From a virus, in IMG/VR virus record IMGVR_UViG_3300034631_000056, positions 1 to 41,138 of that record: a stretch of DNA of 41,138 nt, one strand, 5' to 3'. A program made the position numbers and the translations under genes. Below are positions 30,113 through 39,000 of this stretch, piece after piece (position 1 is the stretch's first letter; each line of letters starts with the position of its first letter). The notes beneath the pieces are model-generated. The model saw only the letters and a program-made list of their open reading frames with translations, ran no database searches and was not told the origin of the DNA.

Positions 30113-33100
30113 ATGTCCAAGGTGGCGAAGACCGCGGCGATGGTTGTCGGCGCGGTGGCCCTGGTCGCGACCGGCGTGGGCGCGGCGATCGGCGCCGGCA
30201 CGATCATCGCGGCAGGTGTCTCGGTCGGTACCGTCGCGACCGTCGCCAACGTGGTGGCAGGGGCGCTGACGATCGCGTCGGCGGTGACCGCGCCCAAGCC
30301 CTCGTCCACCGTGTCCGGCTCGCAGACCAGCTTCTCGGCCAACCCCGATGACGCGCTGCCGCTCGCGATTGGCCGCACGGGGACCGCCGGCAAGATCACC
30401 TACCGCATCGGCTTCGACACGCGCGACGCGGGCGACAATGATCGGCAGGCGTTCGTCGTCACGCTGTCCGTGGGACCGATCGCGGCAATCGAGGGGCAGA
30501 CCGTCGACCAGGCGCCGGTGACCTACTCGGGCACCGGGGCGGCGGTCGGTTCCAACGCGGGATGGATGTGGAGCCGCGCCCAGCTCGGCGCGCTGCCGGA
30601 GGCGTCCGCGCTCGGCTTCGGCACCGGCGCCGGCACGCCGCCCGGCTGGACCAGTCAGCACAAGCTGTCGGGCAAGGCGGCGGTGACCTGGACGCTGCGC
30701 TTCGACACGAAGGGCAAGATGTTCCAGGGCGGCGTGCCGGCGCCCATGTGGGTCGTGCGAGGCATCGCCTGCTACGATCCGGCGAAGGACAGCACCTATC
30801 CCGGCGGCAGCGGACCGCACCGCATGGCCGATCCCGCCGACCGCGCCGCCTACGACGCTGCAATGGACACCTGGGAGTATAGCGAGGATCCGTACCTGCT
30901 CGCGATGCGGTGGGCGCACGGCATCTACCAGCGTGACCGGAGCAACCCGGCGTCGACCTACGAGCGCGTCATGGGGATCGGCGCGCCGTGGGCGATGATC
31001 GACGTCGCCGCCTTCGTGGAAGGCCGCAATCTCGCCCAGGCGAACGGCTGGAAGGCTGGGGGCATCATCTATTCCACGGACGGCAAGTGGGACACGATGA
31101 AGCGCATCCTCCAGGCGGGGATGGGCGAGCCGCTGGCCCTCGGCGCGCGGATCAGCTGCCTGGTCAACACACCGAAGGTCAGCCTCGCCACGATCACCGC
31201 CGATGACGTGGTCGGCGCGGCCAGCGTGGGCGGAACACAGCCGCGGCGCGACCGGATCAACACCATCACGCCGCGCTATCGGCTGGAGGCGAACAACTGG
31301 CAGTTCCTGCCCGGCCCGCCGATCAGCGTGGCGAAGCACGTCACCGAGGATCGCGGCAAGCGGTCGCGGCTTCAGGACTATCCGTTCATCCAATCGACGC
31401 CGCAGGTGGCGACCGCAGTCCGCTACGACATCGAGAACGCGCGCGAGTTCGGGCCAATCGTCCTGCCGCTGAAGCTCGTGTGGATGGGCTTCAAGCCCGG
31501 CGACTGCGTCACGGCGACGCTGCCGGAGCTGGGGCTGAACGCGCAACCCATCCTGCTGCTCAATCGAGACCTTGCCCCGGCAGGCGGCATCGTCACCATG
31601 ACGGCGCGCTCGGAGACGGCTGAAAAGCATCCGTTCGCGTTGGGGCAGACCACCATGCCGCCCGCGACGCCGGGCGTGACTGCACCGCCCCTCGTCCCCG
31701 TGCCGCGTGACGGGGACTGGGCGCTGACCGCGCTGCCGGCAACGGCGCAGCTCGTCACGCCCACGTTGGCGATCACCGGCGCCGCGGCGGCTAACGTCGA
31801 CGGCATCGTCTTTGAGTATCGGGTCTTCGACAGCGGGCAGCTGTGGACGGCAGCGGGCAGTGACGCGGCGACTGCGACCTACCGAGAGATCACCGGACTA
31901 CGTGCAGGGACCGCTTACGAGGTAGCGGTCAGCTACACGAAGCAGGGGATCTCCGGAGACAGGCGTGTCATCGGGCCGGTCACCACGGCGATCGTGTCGG
32001 TGGCAGGTGAGCAGGGCGTGCCCGGTCCTCCGGGTGCCAACGGTCAGACGAGCTACGTGCATTTCGCCTATGCCAACGCGGCGGATGGCTCGGTCGATTT
32101 CACCACAGGCGACGCCGGCGGGCGCTTCTATGTCGGCGTCTACGTCGACTTCAGCCCGGCCGACAGCGATGATCCCGCGGCGTACACCTGGTCGCTTCAG
32201 CGCGGCGCCAACGGCGCGAACGGCATCCCGGGGCCACCCGGGGCCAACGGCCTGCCGAGCTACGTCCACATTGCGTATGCGAACAGCGCGAATGGGCAGG
32301 CAGACTTCCACGTCTCCGACCCGACCGGACGGACGTACATCGGTGTCTATTCCGACCAGACGCTGGCCGACAGCAATGATCCCGCGGCGTACACCTGGTC
32401 GCTGATCAAGGGCGCCGATGGCGTGCCGGGCGCGCAAGGCCCGCAAGGATTGCCCGGCACGAACGGAACGCCGGGCGCGCCGGGCGCTCCTGGGGCCAGC
32501 GGCGCCACAAGCTACGTCCATTTCGCCTACGCCGACAGCGCGGACGGATCGGTCAACTTCACCACGGGTGCGGCAGAGGGGCGCTACTACGTCGGCGTCT
32601 ACGTCGACTTCGTCGAAGCCGACAGCGGCAATCCGGCCTCGTACACCTGGTCCCTGCTGCGGGGCGCGAACGGCGCCAACGGCATCCAGGGTCCGCCGGG
32701 AGCGAACGGGCAGACGACCTACGTGCACGTCGCATATGCGAGCAGCGCGGACGGATCGGTCAACTTCAGCGTCGATGATCCGACCGGCCGGACCTACATC
32801 GGGGTCCGCACCGACTATGTGCTGGCCGACAGCCCCTTCTACGGTGACTACACCTGGTCGCTGATCAAGGGCGCGGACGGTGCGCCGGGCAGCCCCGGCA
32901 GCCCTGGCAGCCCCGGCGCGCCTGGTGATCCGGGTGCACCGGGCGCACCCGGCACCCCTGGCGCGCCGGGTGCACCCGGTCCGCAGGGTCCTTCGGGCGT
33001 CACGGCGCCGAAGCCGGTGCAGATCGGCACGGGCACCAGCAACGGCGAGCAGGTTCTCCTCGCTGTCGGGCAGGCCGTCTCGCTCAGCGCTCGCGTCCGA

Positions 33101-33340
33101 TCGAACGGCACCGTGAATGGCGGAACGGCAACGATCCAGATCCAGATTGCGCCCGCAGGTTCTGGAGCTTGGGTGGTGGTGGCATCCGACACCGAGGATT
33201 TCGGGCCATCCGAGCCTTACACGGTCGCGGTGGACGGCACCTACACGAACAATGGGGCTGCCCGCCTCTTCGACGTCCGGGTGGTCACCAACGCGCCGGG
33301 CGGCGGCGATCCGTCGCGCTCCTACCTTCGCTACTCCTGA
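30113..33340 (+). CDS. J-like tail tip protein with four repeat modules and collagen-like tail
   Basis: 1075 aa. The N-terminus (residues 3-60) is Ala/Gly/Val-rich and hydrophobic. The body (60-540) resembles the baseplate hub/host-specificity protein J family (RDRINTITPRYRLEANNWQF, LPLKLVWMGFKPGDCVTATL). A fibronectin III-like domain follows (about 545-640). Then four modules start at 32051, 32258, 32510 and 32717 (each SYVH or TYVH ... YTWSL), separated by Gly-X-Y collagen-like linkers, with a longer collagen stretch (about 32878-33000) and a final beta domain. It sets tail fibre attachment and host contact. Confidence 0.9.
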   Translation: MSKVAKTAAMVVGAVALVATGVGAAIGAGTIIAAGVSVGTVATVANVVAGALTIASAVTAPKPSSTVSGSQTSFSANPDDALPLAIGRTGTAGKITYRIGFDTRDAGDNDRQAFVVTLSVGPIAAIEGQTVDQAPVTYSGTGAAVGSNAGWMWSRAQLGALPEASALGFGTGAGTPPGWTSQHKLSGKAAVTWTLRFDTKGKMFQGGVPAPMWVVRGIACYDPAKDSTYPGGSGPHRMADPADRAAYDAAMDTWEYSEDPYLLAMRWAHGIYQRDRSNPASTYERVMGIGAPWAMIDVAAFVEGRNLAQANGWKAGGIIYSTDGKWDTMKRILQAGMGEPLALGARISCLVNTPKVSLATITADDVVGAASVGGTQPRRDRINTITPRYRLEANNWQFLPGPPISVAKHVTEDRGKRSRLQDYPFIQSTPQVATAVRYDIENAREFGPIVLPLKLVWMGFKPGDCVTATLPELGLNAQPILLLNRDLAPAGGIVTMTARSETAEKHPFALGQTTMPPATPGVTAPPLVPVPRDGDWALTALPATAQLVTPTLAITGAAAANVDGIVFEYRVFDSGQLWTAAGSDAATATYREITGLRAGTAYEVAVSYTKQGISGDRRVIGPVTTAIVSVAGEQGVPGPPGANGQTSYVHFAYANAADGSVDFTTGDAGGRFYVGVYVDFSPADSDDPAAYTWSLQRGANGANGIPGPPGANGLPSYVHIAYANSANGQADFHVSDPTGRTYIGVYSDQTLADSNDPAAYTWSLIKGADGVPGAQGPQGLPGTNGTPGAPGAPGASGATSYVHFAYADSADGSVNFTTGAAEGRYYVGVYVDFVEADSGNPASYTWSLLRGANGANGIQGPPGANGQTTYVHVAYASSADGSVNFSVDDPTGRTYIGVRTDYVLADSPFYGDYTWSLIKGADGAPGSPGSPGSPGAPGDPGAPGAPGTPGAPGAPGPQGPSGVTAPKPVQIGTGTSNGEQVLLAVGQAVSLSARVRSNGTVNGGTATIQIQIAPAGSGAWVVVASDTEDFGPSEPYTVAVDGTYTNNGAARLFDVRVVTNAPGGGDPSRSYLRYS
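32051..33000 (+). repeat. Four intragenic modules with collagen-like linkers
   Basis: Module boundaries by the repeated SYVH/TYVH start: 32051-32257 (69 aa), 32258-32509 (84 aa), 32510-32716 (69 aa), 32717 to about 33000. Modules 1 and 3 share VDF/VNFTTG, GVYVDF and RGANGANG; modules 2 and 4 share DPTGRTYIGV, LADS and IKGADG. The alternate likeness points to duplication of a two-module unit. Linkers are Gly-X-Y repeats rich in GAP and GSP. Confidence 0.9.
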
Positions 33341-33355
33341 CGGCCTCCGCCGTCA
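33338..33355 (+). terminator. Short stem-loop at the end of the J-like gene
   Basis: TGACGGC and GCCGTCA pair around CTCC, including the stop codon. No T-run follows. It may act as a weak terminator or 3' end hairpin before the lysis cassette. Confidence 0.35.
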
Positions 33356-33383
33356 CACGTCCCCTCAGCAACGGAGAACGAAC

Positions 33384-33560
33384 ATGGCGACGACCAACGC
33401 CGGCGCGGACGCGCCCGAGAAGACCGAGAAGCAGATCGCCGCGGAGGCGCTCGTCGCCCTCATGGCGCCCGGCAAGGCAATCTCGCAGATGAGCGTCAGC
33501 GGCGACGCGGCCGGCGAGCCGACGATCATCGCGATCTACCTGACGCAGCCGGTCGGCTGA
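33384..33560 (+). CDS. Small hypothetical protein, 58 aa
   Basis: GGAG is well placed before the ATG at 33384. The product is a short acidic helix plus beta segment (TEKQIAAEALVALMAPGKAI, then SVSGDAAGEPTIIAIYLTQP). No signal or membrane segment. Between tail and lysis genes; function unknown. Confidence 0.6.
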   Translation: MATTNAGADAPEKTEKQIAAEALVALMAPGKAISQMSVSGDAAGEPTIIAIYLTQPVG

Positions 33561-33561
33561 C

Positions 33562-34098
33562 GTGGACGAGGCCACGCTCGCGGCGCGGGCCGTCGCGAAC
33601 AGCCCCAGCCCCACGGCGCCGGCGGCCTTCAACGGCGTGGAATGGCTGATCGCGCTCAACCTGTGGGCGCAGACCGCGGCGTTCCTGGTCGGCGCGATGG
33701 TGATCTACAAGCTGCTGAGCGACTGGCGGCGGCATCGGCACCGCGACGCCCCCGGCATCTCGCCCGCGCGCGTGTGGCGGGTCACGGGCCTGCTGTTCGC
33801 TACGGGTATCACCCTGCGCTGCGGCGCCGGCGCGCTGGTGCTGTGGGGCTGGGATCCGGAGCAGGCGGAGAAGACCGGCGTGTTCCTCTTCGTCCAGCGC
33901 CTGATCGATCCAATCGCGATCGCCTTCGGCGTGTCCGGCCTGATCGTCTTCGTCCTCTCGCTTCCCGGCATGTTGCAGCAGCTGCGACAGGAGCCGCTGA
34001 CGCTCGATATCTGGGAGCAGTGGCCGATGGTCCGGCGGATGATGGCCGTTGCGGGGCTGTGCTTCGTCGCGGCGGTCGGCGTGACGGTGACGCGATGA
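33562..34098 (+). CDS. Multi-pass membrane protein, holin candidate 1
   Basis: 178 aa, GTG start two bases after the upstream stop. Hydrophobic helices at about 27-50 (WLIALNLWAQTAAFLVGAMV), 73-95 (VTGLLFATGITLRCGAGALV), 117-136 (DPIAIAFGVSGLIVFVLSLP) and 160-177 (MAVAGLCFVAAVGVTVT). The context (next to an endolysin) suggests holin or antiholin. It is longer than most holins, so the assignment is moderate. ATGA overlap with the next membrane protein. Confidence 0.7.
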   Translation: MDEATLAARAVANSPSPTAPAAFNGVEWLIALNLWAQTAAFLVGAMVIYKLLSDWRRHRHRDAPGISPARVWRVTGLLFATGITLRCGAGALVLWGWDPEQAEKTGVFLFVQRLIDPIAIAFGVSGLIVFVLSLPGMLQQLRQEPLTLDIWEQWPMVRRMMAVAGLCFVAAVGVTVTR

Positions 34099-34487
34099 TC
34101 CGGCTGGGGGCAGCCATCCTGACCGCTGCGGCACCGGTGGTGGTGGCTGCGGCCGAAGTCGACAGGGGAACGCGCGTGACCGGTCCTGTGGTGTGGCACC
34201 TGCTCGGCTATCCCTTCGAGGCGGGCAGCATGATCGCGGCGCTGTGCGCCTGCCTGGCAGTGCGCTTCTACGTCGTGCAGCACAGCGCCGGCGCGAACCG
34301 CTGGATGCTCGATATCCCGGTAAGCGCGCTAACCCTCATGTTCACCGCCGGCATCATCGTCACGGCACGGCCGCAGCCGCTGACCGCGCTGCTGTTTGGC
34401 ACGGGACTGGGCGCGATCGGCGCCGGCCTGATCCGCATCGCGAAGAAGCACGTCGATCGCTTCCTGGGCGAGACCACCGGCGGCTGA
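34095..34487 (+). CDS. Membrane protein, holin candidate 2
   Basis: 130 aa. Hydrophobic segments: residues 5-21 (signal-like AAILTAAAPVVVAAA), about 33-60 (WHLLGYPFEAGSMIAALCAC), 74-92 (ISALTL region, IPVSALTLMFTAGIIVTA) and 98-113 (ALLFGTGLGAIGAGLI). The charged C-terminal tail (KKHVDRFLGETTGG) is typical of holins. It lies 25 bases before the endolysin, so it is the better holin candidate; the other may be its antiholin. Confidence 0.7.
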   Translation: MIRLGAAILTAAAPVVVAAAEVDRGTRVTGPVVWHLLGYPFEAGSMIAALCACLAVRFYVVQHSAGANRWMLDIPVSALTLMFTAGIIVTARPQPLTALLFGTGLGAIGAGLIRIAKKHVDRFLGETTGG

Positions 34488-34512
34488 GCCGCCACAGCAA
34501 GGGACATCACCG

Positions 34513-35070
34513 ATGAACGCAACCCTGAAAGTGGGGCCGAAGGCGCTTGCCCTCATGCACCACTTCGAGACCTGCCGGCTAAAGGCGTATCTCTGCCCGG
34601 CGCGCAAGCCAACGATCGGCTGGGGGATGACCTATTATCCCGATGGCCGAAAGGTGAAGCTGGGCGATCAGATCACCCAGGCGCAGGCCGACGCGATGTT
34701 CGCCGAGCTGCTGGAGCGCGACTTCGCCGCGCCGGTCCGGGCGGCCCTTGGGGCGGCGATCGCGTCGGCCGCGCAGTTCGGTGCCATGGTCGCTCTCGCC
34801 TACAATATCGGCATGGGACCGCGAGTGTGGGTGCCCGGTCGAGCAAAGGGGTTTCGCCAGTCCGAAGTGCTGAAGCGCCACAAGGCTGGCGACTTCCTCG
34901 GCGCTGGCGGCAAGAGCGGCCACGAGCCGACGTCGGGCGCGTTCGGTGGGTGGGTGAGGGCCGGCGGCCAAGTCCTCGGCGGCCTCGTTCGGCGCCGGGC
35001 AGCGGAAGCCGCGCTCTATCGCAGCGACTTCGCGAACCTGAAGCGCTTCACGAACGGACAGGTGGCATGA
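34513..35070 (+). CDS. Endolysin, GH24 lysozyme-like muramidase, 185 aa
   Basis: The lysozyme core is at residues 17-45: Glu19 (HFETCRLKAY) and Thr in PTIGWGM, followed by ITQAQADAMFAELLERDF and ALAYNIGMG. The catalytic Asp of T4 lysozyme (Asp20 there) is Cys here (YLCPARKPTIGWG). Related phage lysozymes with YxCP exist, and in T4 lysozyme Cys at that site is known to keep activity, so the enzyme is likely active. No signal peptide, so export depends on the holin. It hydrolyses the MurNAc-GlcNAc bond. Confidence 0.92.
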   Translation: MNATLKVGPKALALMHHFETCRLKAYLCPARKPTIGWGMTYYPDGRKVKLGDQITQAQADAMFAELLERDFAAPVRAALGAAIASAAQFGAMVALAYNIGMGPRVWVPGRAKGFRQSEVLKRHKAGDFLGAGGKSGHEPTSGAFGGWVRAGGQVLGGLVRRRAAEAALYRSDFANLKRFTNGQVA

Positions 35071-35447
35071 CGCGGCTCCTGTCGCCCATCCTGGCCGACT
35101 ACGGTCCCGGCATGGTCGCCTTCTGGTGCCCAGGCTGTGACAGCAGCCATCCTCTTCGTGTCGGGCCGGAGGGTCACGGAGCGGCGTGGGGCTATAACGG
35201 CGATCCTGTCCGACCGACGTTCACGCCCTCCGTGCTGATCCGATCTGGACACCATGTGCCCGGCGAAGAGGGGAAGCGTTGCTGGTGCGACTACAATCGC
35301 GACCAGGTCGAGCGCGGGAAGGAGCCTGCACACTTCACCTGCGGGATTTGCCACTCGTTCGTCACGGACGGGCGCATCCAGTTCCTTTCGGACTGCACGC
35401 ACTCGCTCGCCGGGCAGACGGTTGATCTGCCGGAGTGGCCGAGATGA
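35067..35447 (+). CDS. DUF6527-type zinc protein, 126 aa
   Basis: ATGA overlap with the endolysin. FWCPGCDSSHPLRV, WGYNGDPVRPTFTPSVLI, CHSFVTDGRIQFLSDCTHSL and AGQTVDLPEW are the family signature, with a CPGC-type and a further Cys/His set (CWCDY, CGICHS, DCTHS) able to bind one or two zinc ions. The role in phages is unknown to me; placement between lysozyme and spanin suggests it belongs to the lysis set or is simply carried there. Confidence 0.85.
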   Translation: MTRLLSPILADYGPGMVAFWCPGCDSSHPLRVGPEGHGAAWGYNGDPVRPTFTPSVLIRSGHHVPGEEGKRCWCDYNRDQVERGKEPAHFTCGICHSFVTDGRIQFLSDCTHSLAGQTVDLPEWPR

Positions 35448-35884
35448 CGGCCGCGCTCGCGCTGCTACGCCGCTTCTGGTGGGCGGTCCCGATCGTCGCG
35501 CTGACCGCTCTCCTCTTCATTACCCGCGCCCAGCGCGACGATGCGCGACGCACGCTCCGTAACGAGCGCGCCGCGATGACGGCCGAGATCGACCGGGCCG
35601 ATCGCGAGCGCCTCGCGGCCGAGAAGCGGTACGCCGATCGTCAGACCGCCGCAGCGCTGACCTACGCCGACCGGCTCGCCGCACGCGAGCCGATCATCCT
35701 GCGATCCACCAACACCGTGAGGGAATATGCTGCGACCCCTGCTGGCCGGGCAGTGTGCCTTGGCGCTGACCGCGTGCGCGGGATCGACGCGCTCGATGCC
35801 GAGCTTGCCGACGATCCCGACCCCGCCGGCCGCGGCGACGGCGCCCTGCCAGCCGACGCGCGTGCCGCGCCAGGCGGACGGTAG
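35444..35884 (+). CDS. Rz: i-spanin (Rz-like), 146 aa
   Basis: The ATG at 35444 overlaps the previous stop. Residues 10-27 form an N-terminal membrane anchor (RFWWAVPIVALTALLFIT), followed by a charged periplasmic coiled coil (RDDARRTLRNERAAMTAEID, RADRERLAAEKRYADRQTAA). With the embedded o-spanin it links inner and outer membranes and fuses them at lysis. Confidence 0.85.
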   Translation: MTAALALLRRFWWAVPIVALTALLFITRAQRDDARRTLRNERAAMTAEIDRADRERLAAEKRYADRQTAAALTYADRLAAREPIILRSTNTVREYAATPAGRAVCLGADRVRGIDALDAELADDPDPAGRGDGALPADARAAPGGR

Positions 35885-35987
35885 CGCCACGGCAGCGGAC
35901 GCCGAAGACGCGATCCGGTCCGGCCGCCTCGACCTCGCGGCCTGCGAAGCGAAGCGGCGTCTGCTGCTCGACGCTTGGCCCCGCTGA
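35727..35987 (+). CDS. Rz1: o-spanin (Rz1-like lipoprotein), 86 aa
   Basis: Starts inside the i-spanin gene in another frame (overlap 35727-35884). The signal sequence MLRPLLAGQCALALTACAGS has a lipobox LTAC with Cys17, followed by a proline-rich stretch (MPSLPTIPTPPAAATAP), hallmark of Rz1 proteins. The C-terminus is helical (AEDAIRSGRLDLAACEAKRR). Partner of the i-spanin. Confidence 0.85.
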   Translation: MLRPLLAGQCALALTACAGSTRSMPSLPTIPTPPAAATAPCQPTRVPRQADGSATAADAEDAIRSGRLDLAACEAKRRLLLDAWPR

Positions 35988-36009
35988 CACCTTTCTCGGA
36001 GAACGACCT

Positions 36010-39000
36010 ATGCGACTTGGCTTCGGGCTGGGCGTCACCGCGCCAAGCGTTCTCGCCCGCGTGTCGGCCGTGGCCGAGTTCACGATGACCCAGCTGCCGA
36101 AGGTGAACCGCAACTACCAGCGCACGTCGAGCACCGGCGGCGGTCAGGGCAAGGGTTCGGGTACGATCCCCGTGCAGGTCAACGTCACGACCGCCGGCCC
36201 CATCTTCCGTCGCATCCGCTCGCAGGCCGACGACAGCATCCTTCAGGCCGCGGCCCTCGTCACCAACGCGAATGCCGGCGCGCAGAGCCTGCAGGTTCCG
36301 GCGGACGTGCGGCTCGGTTGGTTCTTCGTCGATCTCGCCCCCACGGCCAACGGCCCGTGGACTCTCGGCACGACGCGCGTCGGCATGGGCGGCGCCAGCC
36401 TGTGGACCGGTCAGTCGCAGATGTCGCGCTCCATCGGTCGCACGTCGGGTGCGAGCGGCACCTTGGCCAGCAACGGCATCACGGTCAGCCCGTATGGCAC
36501 CGTCTACGCCACCTATGCCGACACCCGCACGGTGACGTCCCCGGCATGGGCGGTCCCAGCCGACGGCAGCAACTACGACGCGACAGCGGTGGCTGAGTTC
36601 CTGCGGCTCAAGATCGAGGCGGAGGGCTGCAACTGGAGCGTCATCGGCCACTCGGTCGGCGGGTCGACGATCAACGGCTGGCAGCCGGGCAACACCCACT
36701 TCAACAACCTCCTGCCGATCCTCGCAGAGGAGGGCGGTTTCGAGGAGTGGTGGAGCTACCTCGGCGGCACGGATGCCGGCGCGGGCACGACCGGCGCGGC
36801 CTACAAGACTGGGCTGACCAACGTCTTCAACGAGCTGGTGAATCGGAACCTGCTGCGCGGCTCCAATTTCCGCAAGTACATCGCGGTCGCCGGCACGCGT
36901 CTCGCGGGCGGTGACGGCACGGCGGCACAGGTCACCGCGCTGCGCGTGGCCGGCAAGGAGTGGGCGGCGGAGAACGGCGGCATCTATCTGGAGCCGCACG
37001 ACATCACCCTGCTCGACGACGTCCATCAGGACCAGGCGGGCGGCGTCACGCTGGCGCGGCACCTATACCGGGCGATGACGACTAGCGATGTCGGGCCGAC
37101 CATCACGGGCGGCACGCGTTCGGGAACCGTCATCACGATGCCGGTGCAGCACGTCTCCGGTGCGACGGCGCTGGTCCGCAGCGGCAATCCGGGTGGGCGC
37201 TTCGCGGTCTACACGGCGGGCACGCTGACCAGCGCGCTCGCGCTGGCCTCGACCGACCCGGTTGTCGTGTCGGCCAACAGCATCACGCTCAACCTCGCTG
37301 CGGACCCTGGCAATGCCGCCGCGCTCGACGTCTATGCGCTGCGTCATCCCGATCCGTCGGGCACGACCGCGCAGTCGAGCATGGTCTACGACAACCGCAA
37401 CCCCGAAGGGTTTGCCAACGGTCGCCACCTCCAGCCGACGCACACGCCAGTCCAGATAGCGGCGCCGGGAGGCAGCGGTTCGCCGGTGGCACCGGATGCG
37501 CCAACGATCTCGGCGGCTCCGGGTAATACGCAGAACACGATCTCTTTCACGGACGGCGCCTCGAACGGCGGCGCGACGATCAGTGCGCGTCCTCTCTACC
37601 GCAGCACCACGCAGGGTTTTACGCCCAGCTCGGGCAATCTGGTCGCCGCCAATCCGACCTACCCCTACGTCGACAGCGGCCTGACGAACGGCACGACCTA
37701 TTACTATCGGGCGGGTGCCACCAACACCGCCGGTACGACGCTGTCGGGAGAAGTCTCGGCAGTGCCGACGGCCGGGGCGGTCACCGGAGGGTTGAACGAC
37801 ACCTTCACCGACAGCGATGGCGTAGCGCTCTCGGCGCACACGGGCGAGAGCGGCCATACCTGGTCCACCACGAACGGCAACGACGCAACGATCCGCAATG
37901 GACGCGTGATCCCGAACGCGGTGGCCTGCAACCTGCTCAGCAGCTACGTTCCCACGGATGTGGTGCAGACGATCGTCGCCGAGATGGTCGCCGTCAGCGC
38001 GCTGGCGCAGAACACGCTGGTTCGCTTCCGCATCCAGAGCGACACCACCTACTACTACGCCGGGAAGGTGAACCCCAGCACCAACAAGTGGGTGATCGGC
38101 TACACCATCAACGGCACGACTAACAACGCAGCTATAAGCACAGCCGACATCCCGAACACCGTCGGTGCCAACTACACGGTGCGCGTTGAGGATGCCGGCG
38201 TGGGCGGGGTCATCCGCCTGTTCATCAACGATGTGCAGGTGGCGCAATTCACCGACAATCAGGCGGCGCTCAACACCAAAGGCCGGGTCGGTCTCCGCTA
38301 CAGCTTGGCGGGGATCTCGCAGACGACGGGTATGCAGGTCACCTCGCTGCGGGTGACGTCGCCTACGCCGGCCGACACCACTGCGCCGACCGTCACGTCA
38401 AGTCCGAGCGGCACGACGCCGGAGAACCAGGCGTACAGCACCACGCTGACTGCCAACGAGCCGGTCAGCTGGTCGCTCCGTAGCGGCGACGACACGGCGC
38501 AGTTCAGCCTGAGCGGAGCGACCCTGTCGCTGCCGGCGAAGAACTTCGAAGCGCCGACCGACGATGGTGCGAACAACACCTATGTCGCCCGCCTGCGCGC
38601 GACCGACGCTGCCGGAAACTTCACGGACTTCGCGCACACCGTCGCCGTGACGGACGTGGCGGAGGGGAGTGCGCCGCAACTCGCCACGGCGACGTCCTCG
38701 TCGGGTGCATCGGAGCCGGAAATCATCGGCGTTCCAGAAGGTGGGCAGAACTGGCGGTTCTCGCTCGGTCGCTGGAACCCTGACTACCCGGTCGACAGCT
38801 TCGAGATGCGGCTGGAGACGGTGGAGGCGACGCCGGTTGTGCTGATCCCGTGGGGCGCGCCGCAGGACAGCGGCTCGATCCCCGATCAGGTGGGCAACAC
38901 GCTGCGGCTGCGCGTGCGGGCTACCAACGCCAATGGCACCACGGAGGCGGTCAGCGCCAGCTTCGGCCCGATCGGCCCGGCGGGCGACGTGCTGGTCCTC

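Noticed and set aside
29960-31630. 556-codon open frame on the - strand
   Set aside because: Antisense of the J-like protein gene; composition and lack of motifs mark it as a shadow.
32878-33000. Dense short repeats that could suggest a CRISPR or tandem repeat locus
   Set aside because: They are in-frame Gly-X-Y codons of a collagen-like protein segment with no unique spacers.
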